The notes under the pieces were generated by a model that did not search any database, was not told where the DNA came from, and was given only the letters and a program-made list of their open reading frames with translations. Of a stretch of DNA of 64,000 nucleotides, positions 8,082 through 17,132 are shown piece by piece (the stretch's first letter is position 1; each line of letters starts with the position of its first letter). Position numbers and translations under genes: made by a program. The DNA comes from Pseudomonas fluorescens. Its GTDB lineage: Bacteria > Pseudomonadota > Gammaproteobacteria > Pseudomonadales > Pseudomonadaceae. The stretch is taken from contig NZ_LACH01000073.1 in the NCBI RefSeq assembly GCF_000968015.1, forward strand, positions 1-64,000, written 5' to 3'.

Positions 8082-8103
8082 GGCACCCGCACAACCGGGT
8101 GCC
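8082..8103 (+). other. hairpin in late leader
   Basis: GGCACCCG (8082-8089) and CGGGTGCC (8096-8103) form a perfect 8-bp stem with a six-base loop, 18 bp upstream of the start of the first late gene. No run of T follows, so it is not a simple terminator. It may protect or pace the late messenger. Confidence 0.5.
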
Positions 8104-8121
8104 CTGACCGGAGGCGACCCC

Positions 8122-8628
8122 ATGCGACCCGAACAACCCCGCGGCATCCGCAACTACAACCCCGGCAACATCCGCCACGCCAACGGCATCCGCTGGCAAG
8201 GCATGGCCGCCACCCAACAAGACAACCAATTCGTCCAATACCTAAACCCCCGCTGGGGCATCCGCGCCATGGCCCGCGTCCTCATCACCTACCAAGACAA
8301 ACGCCTCGCCACCAACGGCACCCGCATCGACACCGTGCGCGAAATCGTCGAACGCTGGGCACCGCCCACCGAAAACAACACCGACGCTTACGTCATCAGC
8401 GTGGCACGCGCCTTGGGCCTCGACCCCGATATCGACAGCGTCGACGTCTACGACTTCGACGTCATGCGCGCCCTGGTCACCGTCATCATCCGCCACGAAA
8501 ACGGCGCGGGTCCTTTACCGAGTGGCCGCTGGTACGGCGACGCCATCATCGCCGAAGGCCTGTCACTGGCCGGCATCGAGCGCGGCGTCACCCACGGCCA
8601 ATCGAGGGAGGCCCCCACATGCCACTGA
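8122..8628 (+). CDS. putative endolysin / virion lysozyme-like protein
   Basis: 168 residues, GGAGG ribosome site. The N-terminus has the GIRNYNPGNIR pattern of a family of phage proteins usually called structural protein P5 or lysozyme-like. Similar proteins occur at the lysis position of many Mu-like phages. A glutamate pair near REIVERWAPPTE is the likely catalytic or binding region. It is first in the late operon and is followed by a holin-like gene, which supports a peptidoglycan-degrading role. No signal peptide is visible, so export would depend on the holin. Confidence 0.7.
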   Translation: MRPEQPRGIRNYNPGNIRHANGIRWQGMAATQQDNQFVQYLNPRWGIRAMARVLITYQDKRLATNGTRIDTVREIVERWAPPTENNTDAYVISVARALGLDPDIDSVDVYDFDVMRALVTVIIRHENGAGPLPSGRWYGDAIIAEGLSLAGIERGVTHGQSREAPTCH

Positions 8629-8837
8629 TCAACAACTGGCGACGCAGCTACAGGCTCTACAGCATCCAGATCGGCCTGGTCATCGCCCTGATAGGGCTCG
8701 CCCAACTGGACCTGTTGCCCCTCTGGCAAACCCAGCTTTCACCCAAAGCCTACGCCGCCCTCAACAGCGCACTGGCCATCCTCCTGTTCGTGGCACGCCT
8801 GATCAAACAAGGCCCCGACCAACCAGCCCTGCGCTAA
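8619..8837 (+). CDS. holin-like membrane protein
   Basis: 72 residues starting MPLINNWRRSYRLYS, overlapping the endolysin gene by 10 bp. A basic, amphipathic N-terminus is followed by two hydrophobic segments (about 17-38 and 45-62), the plan of a small phage holin (DUF7940-like by my recognition). It would form pores that release or activate the endolysin. It is in another frame from a longer open reading that starts upstream; only this part is coding. Confidence 0.72.
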   Translation: MPLINNWRRSYRLYSIQIGLVIALIGLAQLDLLPLWQTQLSPKAYAALNSALAILLFVARLIKQGPDQPALR

Positions 8838-8862
8838 ACCGCAAACCCACAGGCGGTGTTGA

Positions 8863-9168
8863 ATGAACCTGAACGACCTCAACTTCGGCTTCCAGACCGT
8901 CCAGTGGCTGATCCTCACCGTACTGGGCGTCTACACCTTCATGACCAAACGCCAGGCTGCCAGCGCCCAGGAACTGCTCGAACTGCGCACCCGCATCGTT
9001 GCCCTCGAAGAGCACATCCGGCACCTGCCAGACCCAACCGCCGTCACCGACCTATTGGGCGACATGAAAGCCGTGCGTGCCGAACTGTCCGGCGTCAAAG
9101 ACGCCCTCGGTCCATTAGCCCGATCGCTCGACCGCATCAACGACTACCTGCTGCGAGAAAAAACATGA
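8863..9168 (+). CDS. DUF2730 family protein (Mu gp26-like)
   Basis: 101 residues. One N-terminal transmembrane helix (about 12-30) is followed by a long coiled coil (about 38-98). This is the usual form of DUF2730 proteins, which occupy the same position between lysis and packaging genes in Mu-like phages. A spanin-like role has been suggested for such proteins by layout, but this is not established. The stop overlaps the next start (ATGA). Confidence 0.75.
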   Translation: MNLNDLNFGFQTVQWLILTVLGVYTFMTKRQAASAQELLELRTRIVALEEHIRHLPDPTAVTDLLGDMKAVRAELSGVKDALGPLARSLDRINDYLLREKT

Positions 9169-9458
9169 CCCACTACGCCGACTTCCTGCGCCAAGACATG
9201 CGCCTGGTCATCCTGCGGTTGCTGGTCGAAATGCCCGGCTACCGCGCCAACAGCTCCGTCCTCAACACCGCCCTCGACAACTTCGGCCACACCGCCAGCC
9301 GTGACCAAGTCAAAACCGAACTGCACTGGCTCGCCGAACAAGGCGCCATGACCCTCGCCGACGTAGGCCCCGTACTCGTCGCCACCCTCACCGAACGCGG
9401 CCAAGACATCGCCGCCGGCCGCGCCCGCGTGCCAGGTATCAAACGGCCGGGGGCCTGA
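9165..9458 (+). CDS. small winged-helix protein (Mu gp25-like)
   Basis: 97 residues starting MTHYADFLRQDM. The sequence reads as an ArsR-like winged helix (LRLLVEMPGYRANSSVLN, then HTASRDQVKTELHWLAEQGA). Phages of this group carry such a protein just before the terminase small subunit. The start ATG overlaps the previous stop, showing coupled translation. Whether it regulates transcription or assists packaging is unknown. Confidence 0.75.
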   Translation: MTHYADFLRQDMRLVILRLLVEMPGYRANSSVLNTALDNFGHTASRDQVKTELHWLAEQGAMTLADVGPVLVATLTERGQDIAAGRARVPGIKRPGA

Positions 9459-9460
9459 CC

Positions 9461-10012
9461 ATGGCCGGCAAATCCTCCATCAACCGCCTGCCGCCCACGG
9501 TCAAGGCCTACATCCAAAAGCTCTTGCGTGAAGACCGCCTGACCCTCGACGACATGCTCGCCGACATCCAAGGTCGCTTTCCCAACGAAAAAGCCCCCAG
9601 CCGTAGCGCCTTGGGCCGCTTCAAAGTGGGATTCGACGAACTCATCGACAAAGCCCGCCAACAACGCGAAATGGCCGAAGCCTTTGTTGGCGCCTTTGGC
9701 GAAGACGCCTCAGACAAAACCGGCGTCCTGCTGGTCGAAGCCATCTCAACCCTGACCTACCAGGCCGCCATGGGCGCCCACGAAAAAGACGACGTCACCA
9801 TCGCCGAAGTCTCCGCCTTGGCCCGCGCCGCCAAAGCCACCATGGAAGCGCGAACCCTCAGCGTCAAAGAACGCCAGGCCATCGAAAAAGCCACCCGCGA
9901 ACGCCTGCTCCAAGAGCAAGCCGCCGAACTCGACAACGCCGTCAAAGCCCAAGGCATGACCGAAGACCAGGCCCTGTTCTGGCGGCAGAAATTCCTTGGC
10001 GTCAAACCATGA
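9461..10012 (+). CDS. DUF3486 protein, terminase small subunit-like (Mu gp27)
   Basis: 183 residues starting MAGKSSINRLPPTVKAYIQK. The conserved opening and the HTH-like segment (LTLDDMLADI to SRSALGRFK, about 27-56) are typical of DUF3486, the Mu gp27 family. Its position directly before the large terminase indicates a small-subunit role in recognising phage DNA ends for headful packaging. The C-terminal half is a charged helical region. It overlaps the large-subunit start by four bases. Confidence 0.85.
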   Translation: MAGKSSINRLPPTVKAYIQKLLREDRLTLDDMLADIQGRFPNEKAPSRSALGRFKVGFDELIDKARQQREMAEAFVGAFGEDASDKTGVLLVEAISTLTYQAAMGAHEKDDVTIAEVSALARAAKATMEARTLSVKERQAIEKATRERLLQEQAAELDNAVKAQGMTEDQALFWRQKFLGVKP

Positions 10013-11613
10013 AGCCATCCTCCAGCACACTGCGCGTCATCGAATGGGACGAACTGCCGCCCAGCGTCCGGCAGATCCCTGAGGGCTACAACCCACTGCT
10101 CGACGGCATCCTCATGGCCCACCAGTCCCAATGGTTGGCCATCGATGCACACATCAAACTCTGTGAAAAAGGCCGCCGCACCGGCATCACATTCGCCGAA
10201 GCACTGGACTCGGTCATCACCGCCGCCTCGCAAAAAATTGCCGGCGGCATGGACTGCTTCTACATCGGCGACACCAAAGAAAAGGGCCTGGAATTCATCG
10301 GCTACTGCGCCAAATTCAGCCGCGTGATCGCCGAAGCCCAAGCCTCGGGCGTCAGCCAAATCGAAGAATTCCTGTTCCAAGACCAGGACGACGCCGGCAA
10401 CACCCGCCAGATCAATGCCTACCGAATCCGCTACGCCTCAGGCTTCAAAATCGTCGCACTGTCCAGCAACCCGGCCGGTGTGCGCGGCCTGCAAGGCAAA
10501 GTCATCATCGACGAAGCTGCCTTCCACCGTGATGTCTCTGCCGTGCTCGACGCCGCCACCGCGCTGCTCATCTGGGGCGGGCGCATCGTCGTTATCAGCT
10601 CCCACAACGGCAAGGCCAACGCCTTCAACCAAATGGTCAGCGACATCCGCGACCAGCGCTATGGCAGCAGCGCCCAGGTCTTTCGCGCCACCTTCGACGA
10701 CGCCGTCGCCAACGGCTTGTATGAACGGGTGTGCTTCATGGCCGGCAAGCTCGCCACGCCAGAAGGCAAGGAAGCCTGGTACAAACAAATCCGCAACGCC
10801 TACGGCCCGCGCAAAGCGCAAATGCGCGAAGAACTCGACGCCATTCCTCGCGACGGCAACGGCGTCTGCATCCCAGGCGTCTGGATCGATGAAGCCATGC
10901 GCCCCGGTCGCACCGTCCTGCGCCTGGCCCTCGACGACGACTTCACCCAACAGCCGGTCTACCGGCGCGAGGCCTACGTCAACGACTGGATCGAGCGCTA
11001 CCTGGCGCAATTGCTACAGCCGCTCAACCCCCAGCTGCGCCACTTCCTCGGCATGGACTACGCCCGGCACCGAGACTTCTCCATCATCTGCCCGATGTCC
11101 GTTGACCAGGCGCGGCATCGCGATGTGCCGTTCGTGGTGGAAATGCACAAAGTACCCACCCGGCAACAACAGCAGATCCTGTTCTACATCCTGCGCCGGT
11201 TGCCGCGTTTTGTCGGTGCCGCGCTCGACGCCACTGGCAGTGGCGAAACACTCGCCGAAGACACCGCCGACGAATTCGGCCACAACCGCATCCAGCAAGT
11301 GAAAATCACCCGTGCCTGGTACGGCGCCTGGATGCCCAAATTCGTGCAACTGTTCGAAGACGCCACCCTCACGCTGCCCAAAGACGATTCCCTGCACCAG
11401 GACATCCGCGCCATCGAAGCCGTCGACGGCATCCCCATGATCGTCAAAGCCCGCAAACAAGACCTCAAAGACCCAGACCTCTACCGTCACGGCGACTTCG
11501 CCGGCGCGGGTGCCCTGGCAAACTTCGCCACGCTGGAAGTCGCCAGTGGCCCGGTCAACGTCAAATCCCGTCGCCCACGCCAAGGCCAACACATCACCCA
11601 GGGGTACGCATGA
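10009..11613 (+). CDS. terminase large subunit (Mu gp28-like)
   Basis: 534 residues. This is the packaging motor and nuclease. The N-terminal ATPase shows a P-loop-like segment (CEKGRRTGIT, about 46-55) and a Walker B VIIDEAAF (about 165-172). The C-terminal nuclease domain opens with FLGMDYARHRDF (about 347-358) and has a second acidic site at ALDATGSGE (about 405-413). The length is typical for Mu-like gp28. It is coupled to the genes on both sides by four-base overlaps, so packaging proteins are made together. Confidence 0.92.
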   Translation: MKPSSSTLRVIEWDELPPSVRQIPEGYNPLLDGILMAHQSQWLAIDAHIKLCEKGRRTGITFAEALDSVITAASQKIAGGMDCFYIGDTKEKGLEFIGYCAKFSRVIAEAQASGVSQIEEFLFQDQDDAGNTRQINAYRIRYASGFKIVALSSNPAGVRGLQGKVIIDEAAFHRDVSAVLDAATALLIWGGRIVVISSHNGKANAFNQMVSDIRDQRYGSSAQVFRATFDDAVANGLYERVCFMAGKLATPEGKEAWYKQIRNAYGPRKAQMREELDAIPRDGNGVCIPGVWIDEAMRPGRTVLRLALDDDFTQQPVYRREAYVNDWIERYLAQLLQPLNPQLRHFLGMDYARHRDFSIICPMSVDQARHRDVPFVVEMHKVPTRQQQQILFYILRRLPRFVGAALDATGSGETLAEDTADEFGHNRIQQVKITRAWYGAWMPKFVQLFEDATLTLPKDDSLHQDIRAIEAVDGIPMIVKARKQDLKDPDLYRHGDFAGAGALANFATLEVASGPVNVKSRRPRQGQHITQGYA

Positions 11614-13058
11614 ACACCAATGGCCTGTGGGTCAGCCCCACCGAATTCATCAGCTTCGCCGAAGCCAAACGCAACACCCGGCTCAACCACCACATCGCCA
11701 CCCGGGGCCGCACCGAAACGGGCAGCGTCAGCGGTGCCCACTTGCCCAACCCAGACCCCATCCTCAAAGCCCAAGGCAAAGACATCACCGTCTACCGCGA
11801 CCTGCGCAGTTCCGCCTTGGTCGGTGGCAACATCCGCCGCCGCAAAGCCGCGGTACTGTCCTTGGAGCGCGGCCTAAAACGCGGTGAAGCGCCGCCCAAC
11901 GTCGAGCGCTTCATCACCGACTGGCTCGCCGACCTCGACCTGGACCGCATCATCCGCGAACTGCTCGACGCGCCGTTGTTCGGCTACCAACCCATCGAAC
12001 TCATGTGGCAACCGCTGGGCCTGCACCAAGTGCCGCAAGATCTGCTCGGCAAACCGGCCGAATGGTTCTTCTACGACAAAGACAATGCACTGCGCTTTCG
12101 CGCCAAAGACGCTGGTCAGGAGGGGGAACTGTGCGACCCGCAACGCTTCATCGTCGCCCGCCAAGACGCCACCTACGCCAACCCTTACGGCTTCCCGGAC
12201 CTCAGCATGTGCTTTTGGCCGGCCACCTTCATGAAAGGCGGCCTCAAGTTCTGGGTCCAATTCACCGAAAAGTACGGCAGCCCCTGGGTCATCGGCAAAC
12301 ACCCACGCGGCGCCACCGACGGCGAAACAGAACTGCTGCTCAACAGCCTCGAAGCCATGGTCCAGGACGCCGTCGCCGCCATCCCGGACGATGCCAGCGT
12401 GCAAATCATCGAAGCCGCCGGTAAAGCCGGCAGTGCCGAGGTCTACCGTCAATTACTGGAGTACTGCCGCAGCGAAATCAACGTCGCCATGCTCGGGCAA
12501 AACCAGACCACCGAAAAAGACAGCAACCACGCCAGCGCCACCGCCGGCGCCGAAGTCACCAAAGACATCCGCGACGGCGACGCCGCCATCGTCGCCACCG
12601 CGTTGAACGCCTGCATCCGCCAAGTCGTCGACATCAACTTCGGCACCGACGTCGTGGCCCCGCTGTACGCGCTGTGGCAACAAGAAGAAATCGACAAAAG
12701 CCTGGCCCAACGCGACAAAGCCCTGACCGACTCGGGCGTCAAATTCACCAACGCTTACTGGCAGCGCACCTACAACTTGCAAGACGGCGACCTGCAGGAC
12801 GCGCCAGCTACCGCCGACTCAGCCGAATTTGCCGAGCCGACTCTACAACCGTTACTCGACCAAATCGCTCTCGACCAAGCCATCGACAGCCTGCCCGCCA
12901 AAGTGCTCCAACAACACAGCGAACAAACCCTCAACGCAGTGTTGGCCGAAGCCTCGCCACAACACGAAGACCAGGCACCCGAACAACCGCTCGCCAACCT
13001 CCTGTTCATCGCCGACACCTGGGGCCGCCTCAGCGCCCACGCCGATCGGGAAGACTGA
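11610..13058 (+). CDS. DUF935 portal protein (Mu gp29-like)
   Basis: 482 residues. DUF935 proteins are the portals of Mu-like phages, forming the ring through which DNA enters the capsid and to which the tail binds. The conserved core is seen from PDPILKAQGKDI through the MWQPLG, FGFPDLS-like and GQNQTTEKDSN segments (about 48-315). Position between the terminase and the MuF-like gene fits. The C-terminal 90 residues are variable and glutamine/alanine-rich. Confidence 0.92.
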   Translation: MNTNGLWVSPTEFISFAEAKRNTRLNHHIATRGRTETGSVSGAHLPNPDPILKAQGKDITVYRDLRSSALVGGNIRRRKAAVLSLERGLKRGEAPPNVERFITDWLADLDLDRIIRELLDAPLFGYQPIELMWQPLGLHQVPQDLLGKPAEWFFYDKDNALRFRAKDAGQEGELCDPQRFIVARQDATYANPYGFPDLSMCFWPATFMKGGLKFWVQFTEKYGSPWVIGKHPRGATDGETELLLNSLEAMVQDAVAAIPDDASVQIIEAAGKAGSAEVYRQLLEYCRSEINVAMLGQNQTTEKDSNHASATAGAEVTKDIRDGDAAIVATALNACIRQVVDINFGTDVVAPLYALWQQEEIDKSLAQRDKALTDSGVKFTNAYWQRTYNLQDGDLQDAPATADSAEFAEPTLQPLLDQIALDQAIDSLPAKVLQQHSEQTLNAVLAEASPQHEDQAPEQPLANLLFIADTWGRLSAHADRED

Positions 13059-13059
13059 C

Positions 13060-13905
13060 ATGGCCACCCCCGCGAAACGCCTCAACCCGGCAGACCTCAA
13101 AGCCATCTTCGGCCTCGAACCGGCCAACGCCATCGCGTACCTAAAACGCAAGGGCTACGCCATCACCTGGCACTGGCAGGACATGCTCGACCAAGCCCAC
13201 GACCAAGCCTTCACCGTCGCCAAAGCCATGCGCCTGGACCTGCTGTCCGACATCCGTGCCGCACTGGAAACAGCCCTGCAACAAGGCCAAACCCTCAAGC
13301 AATTCACCGCCAACCTGCAACCCGTTCTGCAAGCGCAAGGCTGGTGGGGCAAACAAGTCATCGTCGACAGCCAAGGCACAGGCGAACTCGTCCAACTTGG
13401 CAGCCCACGAAGGCTAAAAACCATCTACCAAACCAACCTGCAAAGCGCCTACATGGCCGGCCGCAAAGCCAGCATGGAAGCCACCGCCCAAACCCACCCG
13501 TACTGGATGTACATCGCCACCCTCGACGGAAAGACGCGACCCAGTCACAGCGCAATGCACGGTCAAGTCTTCCGCCACGACGACCCCATTTGGTCATCCA
13601 TTTTCCCGCCCAACGGTTTCAACTGCCGCTGCCGCGTCATCGCCCTAAGCGAAGCCGCCGTCAAACGTCGCGGGCTGACAGTCTTTTCGAGCGAAGGAAG
13701 GATGTTCGTAGAAACGGTAGAGACCGGCACCGACAAACGCACCGGGGAAATCCGCACGGCCTCGGTCACCGGCATTCGCATCACAAACGCCCAAGGCCAT
13801 GACGTCACATTCCGCACCGACCCCGGCTTCAACCTCGCCCCCGGCAACGGCCTGGCCAAAGCCCTAAAACAAAAACAATCTGCCGCCCAACCCCATACCC
13901 AATAA
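13060..13905 (+). CDS. MuF-like head morphogenesis protein (Mu gp30)
   Basis: 281 residues starting MATPAKRLN at ATG 13060. The C-terminal half has the Phage_Mu_F signature: YQTNLQSAYMAGR (about 123-135), HPYWMYIATLDGKTRPSHSA and the cysteine pair in PPNGFNCRCRV. MuF proteins are minor head proteins injected or bound near the portal. Upstream in-frame sequence overlaps the portal gene and is not used. Length is shorter than Mu F (about 420), as common in BcepMu relatives. Confidence 0.88.
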   Translation: MATPAKRLNPADLKAIFGLEPANAIAYLKRKGYAITWHWQDMLDQAHDQAFTVAKAMRLDLLSDIRAALETALQQGQTLKQFTANLQPVLQAQGWWGKQVIVDSQGTGELVQLGSPRRLKTIYQTNLQSAYMAGRKASMEATAQTHPYWMYIATLDGKTRPSHSAMHGQVFRHDDPIWSSIFPPNGFNCRCRVIALSEAAVKRRGLTVFSSEGRMFVETVETGTDKRTGEIRTASVTGIRITNAQGHDVTFRTDPGFNLAPGNGLAKALKQKQSAAQPHTQ

Positions 13906-13917
13906 ACACCGCAATAC

Positions 13918-13950
13918 CTGTGGGAGCGAGCTTGCTCGCGATAGCGGCGG
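13918..13950. repeat. Pseudomonas REP palindrome inside the prophage
   Basis: CTGTGGGAGCGAGCTTGCTC followed by GCGATAGCGGCGG, the standard P. fluorescens-type REP. It lies between the MuF-like gene and the gpG-like gene within the late operon. Its stem could slow transcription or stabilise the upstream message. It indicates residence in, or recombination with, Pseudomonas chromosomes. Confidence 0.85.
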
Positions 13951-13998
13951 CCCAGCCAACATCAACCCTGAATCCCAAAACCCAACCCTGGCCACCAC

Positions 13999-14475
13999 AT
14001 GCTCACCATCGAACTAGAACACCAGCACCTGCAACAAACCCTAAGCAAAGTGGAATGGGCCATCGGCGACCTCGCGCCGTTAATGCGAGGCATCGCCGCC
14101 GAACTCGCCAACCAAACAGAAGAAAATTTTGAAAACGAAGGTCGCCCCGAATGGGCCGAACTCTCCGACACCACCACCGAGCGGCGGGTAAAAAAAGGCA
14201 ATTGGCCCGGCCAGATCCTGCAAGTCAGCGCCGCTGGCTTGGCCGCCTCAATCACCACCCATGCGACCGACAGCTCGGCGCTGGTCGGCAGCAACAAACC
14301 CTATGCGGCCATGATGCAGTTCGGTGGGGATCAGGCAGATTTCCCGCACCTGTGGGGCGACATACCAGCTCGGCCGTACTTACCCATGGATGCCGAAGGT
14401 AACCTGCAGCCAGAGACCGAAGAGGCCATCTTAGAGTTGGCACTCAACTACTTGGAGAAGGTCGCTGGTCCGTAA
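13999..14475 (+). CDS. virion morphogenesis protein (Mu gpG / tail completion-like)
   Basis: 158 residues. The pattern AIAAELANQTEENFENEGRP followed by W-A-E-L-S and the MMQFGGDQ segment are characteristic of the Mu gpG / P2 gpS-type virion morphogenesis (tail completion) family, which acts in joining or finishing tails. It is the last gene of the first late block. A cargo block transcribed the other way follows. Intact and of normal length. Confidence 0.85.
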   Translation: MLTIELEHQHLQQTLSKVEWAIGDLAPLMRGIAAELANQTEENFENEGRPEWAELSDTTTERRVKKGNWPGQILQVSAAGLAASITTHATDSSALVGSNKPYAAMMQFGGDQADFPHLWGDIPARPYLPMDAEGNLQPETEEAILELALNYLEKVAGP

Positions 14476-14577
14476 CGGTCTGTAGCTCATTCGCACATGA
14501 GCGCCACATCAGCGACGCTTTTGTTCGCTACCCGAATAACAATTTACAAACGTTTCCATTATAACCGCTCAATAAAT

Positions 14578-15822
14578 TTACGACTTTCTCTGAGCAGTCT
14601 GCGATTCAATACTCGACTCATAATCAATGAAGTCAACTTTATACATTTCAAAAGAAGCGCCCGAGGCTTCAAGATTAAAATTTTGGCGCCAACCAGGCAG
14701 TATCGTATTGACGGTATCACCCTTATCGAATAGCACATAATTAATACCACCTTTATTTTGGACTGATCTAAAAATTATGCCATCAAAATCCTCACCGGTT
14801 TCATGCCGAATAAACTCAGCCAGTGCCTGAGTAACGACATAATCGAGTGCATTTGCCCTCAAGGGTCTAGCAATCTCAGCATGCAGATAGGTAAGTAGCT
14901 TTATGCGATTTGAGCGCTCCTCATAATAGTCATCAAAGAAGCTAATCGGTTTAAATTTAAGTTTTCTTTCAAGTGCGGTGAAGTCAAAAAGCTTCAGGTC
15001 AGAAGATGAAGAAAATCGACCGACTGCCACAGAGTCACCAATGGATGGTCGTAATTCAGAGATACACGTTTTAGGATCGCCTGAGACATAAAGAAGCGGA
15101 ATTCCCGCCGCGCTCATTCGATTGTTGGCTGCTCTTTCTTTGGGTGGGGCGCCGAGATCAACGGCCACGTCCTTAATATCCGAACGATTGTTAACCACTC
15201 TAGCCCTATAAAAATCTGTCCCTTTTGGTAAAACATTGATCACTGGGTGCAATCCAGGCACGTCTGGATCTTCTGCTCTTAGCGCCTCACCAATTAACGC
15301 ACCGAAAGAACCCCTTACTTTATCATTGAAAAATCGTCGGCCGTGAGTAAGCTCATGAGCTAAAAGCAGCCAGTCACCTACAATATAATCCCGCTCGTCT
15401 TTTTCTTCAAAAAATGGACTTTGTATTCGCTGATATACCTGATCTCGCCAATAGAAACTCTCCTCCTCAGATTCCGGTTCAACTAGGAGGCCAGCGATTA
15501 CTTCGCAAGTCAGAATACTCGAACAACCAATGGAACTACTGACAACGCTTGCCAGATCCATCTCATAGCCAGGATACAGCCCCCCGTCGACCTCAAAATG
15601 ATTGGGAAGATATTTACGTACCCGATCAGCTATATCTTGAGGCGTAAGTGCCTGCCTCGTCTGTTTTCCGCAGCTTATACAGCACCTTTCTTTGTACAAT
15701 CCGCTAGATATTCGCCTCAAGATAGGGTCTTTAACGCATTCGACACAGACGAACATCGTCTGCTCGTCCTCTGCCTGCATCATATATTTTTGAATCATCT
15801 TCTGGGTTCGATCCAACGCCAA
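14578..15822 (-). CDS. long RES-domain protein with N-terminal zinc motif
   Basis: 414 residues. The N-terminus has two cysteine pairs (C26/C29 and C48/C51) and a helical HEPN/RES-N-terminal-like region to about 200. The RES domain follows (about 205-385) with FYRARV, PLLYVSGDPKTCISELRP and GIIFRSV segments. RES proteins are ADP-ribosyltransferase-fold enzymes; characterised members destroy NAD+ (NAD phosphorylase or NADase) or modify proteins. No Xre-type antitoxin adjoins it in the same orientation, unlike the short RES gene next door. It uses a TTG start at 15822; ATG at 15798 is an alternative. AT-richer than phage genes. Confidence 0.8.
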   Translation of the reverse strand: MALDRTQKMIQKYMMQAEDEQTMFVCVECVKDPILRRISSGLYKERCCISCGKQTRQALTPQDIADRVRKYLPNHFEVDGGLYPGYEMDLASVVSSSIGCSSILTCEVIAGLLVEPESEEESFYWRDQVYQRIQSPFFEEKDERDYIVGDWLLLAHELTHGRRFFNDKVRGSFGALIGEALRAEDPDVPGLHPVINVLPKGTDFYRARVVNNRSDIKDVAVDLGAPPKERAANNRMSAAGIPLLYVSGDPKTCISELRPSIGDSVAVGRFSSSSDLKLFDFTALERKLKFKPISFFDDYYEERSNRIKLLTYLHAEIARPLRANALDYVVTQALAEFIRHETGEDFDGIIFRSVQNKGGINYVLFDKGDTVNTILPGWRQNFNLEASGASFEMYKVDFIDYESSIESQTAQRKS

Positions 15823-15972
15823 TATTCCTTATTTTCTAGGTAGGGTACTACCCGCGACTTTAGGATTCTAAGTTCCTGATTAAACAGGCTGTCGGCCTCT
15901 AATACCAAAAGGCATAGAGCAACCGGTGACTCGACGGGTAGGTGGACACAGGTCCAGAGGGCAGGAGAGCCT

Positions 15973-16470
15973 TCAGGGCAAAGGCCTATTAAGCCGCCCA
16001 TCAAGGGCAAAAGGTTCTTGCAGTACCAGCTCGTACAACCCATCCGCTAAAGATGGGTTCATCAACAAATTCCAGCTATGCCGCGAAACACTAGAAGGCA
16101 CCAACACAAACGGGTACTGCTTCAGCAACTCAGCACCGAACTGTTGCTGGCTGCGGCTTGGGGTGCCCGGTACCAGCCAATTAGGGTTCGCAATGCTATC
16201 GGGCTGCACCACATAAATTCCGGACGGGTCCAGCACGCGGGCCTGCGTAAGACGATGGGGCTTGCAATCCAGCGCATCAAAATCCTTATGTACTGCCACT
16301 TCAAGGATGGCCGTAGAGGCATCCAGGGCTGCATAAACCGTGGCCATACCTTTAGGGTTCCAGCGCCCACCCACCTTTTCGGCCCCCACGCCCAAATGCC
16401 AGGTGGGAGCATACTCAGCAGGATCAAGGCGCCAGAAATGAATCTCACTGCTCAAAGGGTCTTTAGCCAT
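15973..16470 (-). CDS. RES-type toxin
   Basis: 165 residues, a complete short RES domain: HFWRLDPAEYAP, GRWNPKGMATVYAALDASTAILE (arginine, tyrosine and glutamate of the active site) and a C-terminal VPSSVSRHSWNLLMNP segment. Characterised relatives (MbcT, Res, ParT) deplete NAD+ or ADP-ribosylate proteins and stop growth. Its ATG overlaps the antitoxin's stop by one base, so toxin synthesis depends on antitoxin translation. With the upstream gene it forms a standard type II RES/Xre toxin-antitoxin pair. It could stabilise the prophage or act as defence. Confidence 0.9.
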   Translation of the reverse strand: MAKDPLSSEIHFWRLDPAEYAPTWHLGVGAEKVGGRWNPKGMATVYAALDASTAILEVAVHKDFDALDCKPHRLTQARVLDPSGIYVVQPDSIANPNWLVPGTPSRSQQQFGAELLKQYPFVLVPSSVSRHSWNLLMNPSLADGLYELVLQEPFALDGRLNRPLP

Positions 16471-17045
16471 CAATAGACCCCATATTCAATGCGCGTCAGA
16501 AAGTCAGTCACCAACTCATACCCGACCGAATTTGAAATCAGGTCGATCGGTACCTCACCATCCAGGCCTCGCGCAGGTTTGACCATCCACTGCTCGGCGA
16601 GCTCACGCGAACCCAGCACATCCGTTGCCTTTTCCAACACCTCGGCATAGTTGAGCGCTCGCGTGCTTTGCTCAGCGGTCAAAGCCTCATTGGGCATTTT
16701 CAATCGCCGCGCAAGCGTACGATCAGACGCGCCAACGATCTTCGACAGTACGCCGCGTTGCTTATACACCTCGCTGTTTTCGATCATATTGAGCACCGAC
16801 TGCAGCGCTAAACCGCTTCTAACGGCCCTGTAAATCGCCATACGATCATCGCTATTTTTTCCAGAAAGCAAGACCGCAACCATAGATGGCACGCGACTCG
16901 AGCCCCGCTTTGTCACCTTCACCGTACGCTCGCCATTACTCAAGACAGTGACGGCAGCCTTAGGGGTGCGTGGCTTGACCTTGCCTTTGCGGCCGGCATC
17001 TTTGACAACCTCATCGACTACAACATCTTTCTTCTTGGCGCTCAT
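16470..17045 (-). CDS. Xre/MbcA/ParS-type antitoxin
   Basis: 191 residues starting MSAKKKDVV behind GGAGG. It has a basic unstructured N-terminus (about 1-45), a helical Xre-like region (about 60-125), and a C-terminal toxin-binding domain (about 130-191) with ALNYAEVLEKATDVLGSRELAEQWM, typical of MbcA/ParS/Xre antitoxins. The C-terminus normally plugs the toxin active site, and the complex represses its own promoter. The promoter region carries three TGCCA/TGGCA half-sites. An upstream in-frame ATG at 17075 lacks a ribosome site. Confidence 0.88.
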   Translation of the reverse strand: MSAKKKDVVVDEVVKDAGRKGKVKPRTPKAAVTVLSNGERTVKVTKRGSSRVPSMVAVLLSGKNSDDRMAIYRAVRSGLALQSVLNMIENSEVYKQRGVLSKIVGASDRTLARRLKMPNEALTAEQSTRALNYAEVLEKATDVLGSRELAEQWMVKPARGLDGEVPIDLISNSVGYELVTDFLTRIEYGVY

Positions 17046-17069
17046 GGCAGCCTCCGTCGCTCTGTCATC

Positions 17070-17106
17070 TGGCATTAACTATAGTGCCAAATGGCAGAAA
17101 GACCTA
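17070..17106 (-). promoter_or_regulatory. toxin-antitoxin promoter with operator half-sites
   Basis: On the minus strand a -10 TATAGT (17083-17078) lies 17 bp from a weak -35, TAGGTC (17106-17101). TGGCA/TGCCA half-sites at 17070, 17085 and 17092 cover the core promoter; the latter two form the palindrome TGCCAAATGGCA. This arrangement fits autorepression by the antitoxin or the toxin-antitoxin complex. Confidence 0.5.
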
Positions 17107-17132
17107 ATCCAACAGCGCTTGCCTAAAACACA

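Noticed and set aside
8070..8837. 255-residue plus-strand frame overlapping the endolysin gene
   Set aside because: Its arginine/histidine-rich first part is a shadow of the endolysin gene; only the last 72 codons (from 8619), the holin-like protein, are coding.
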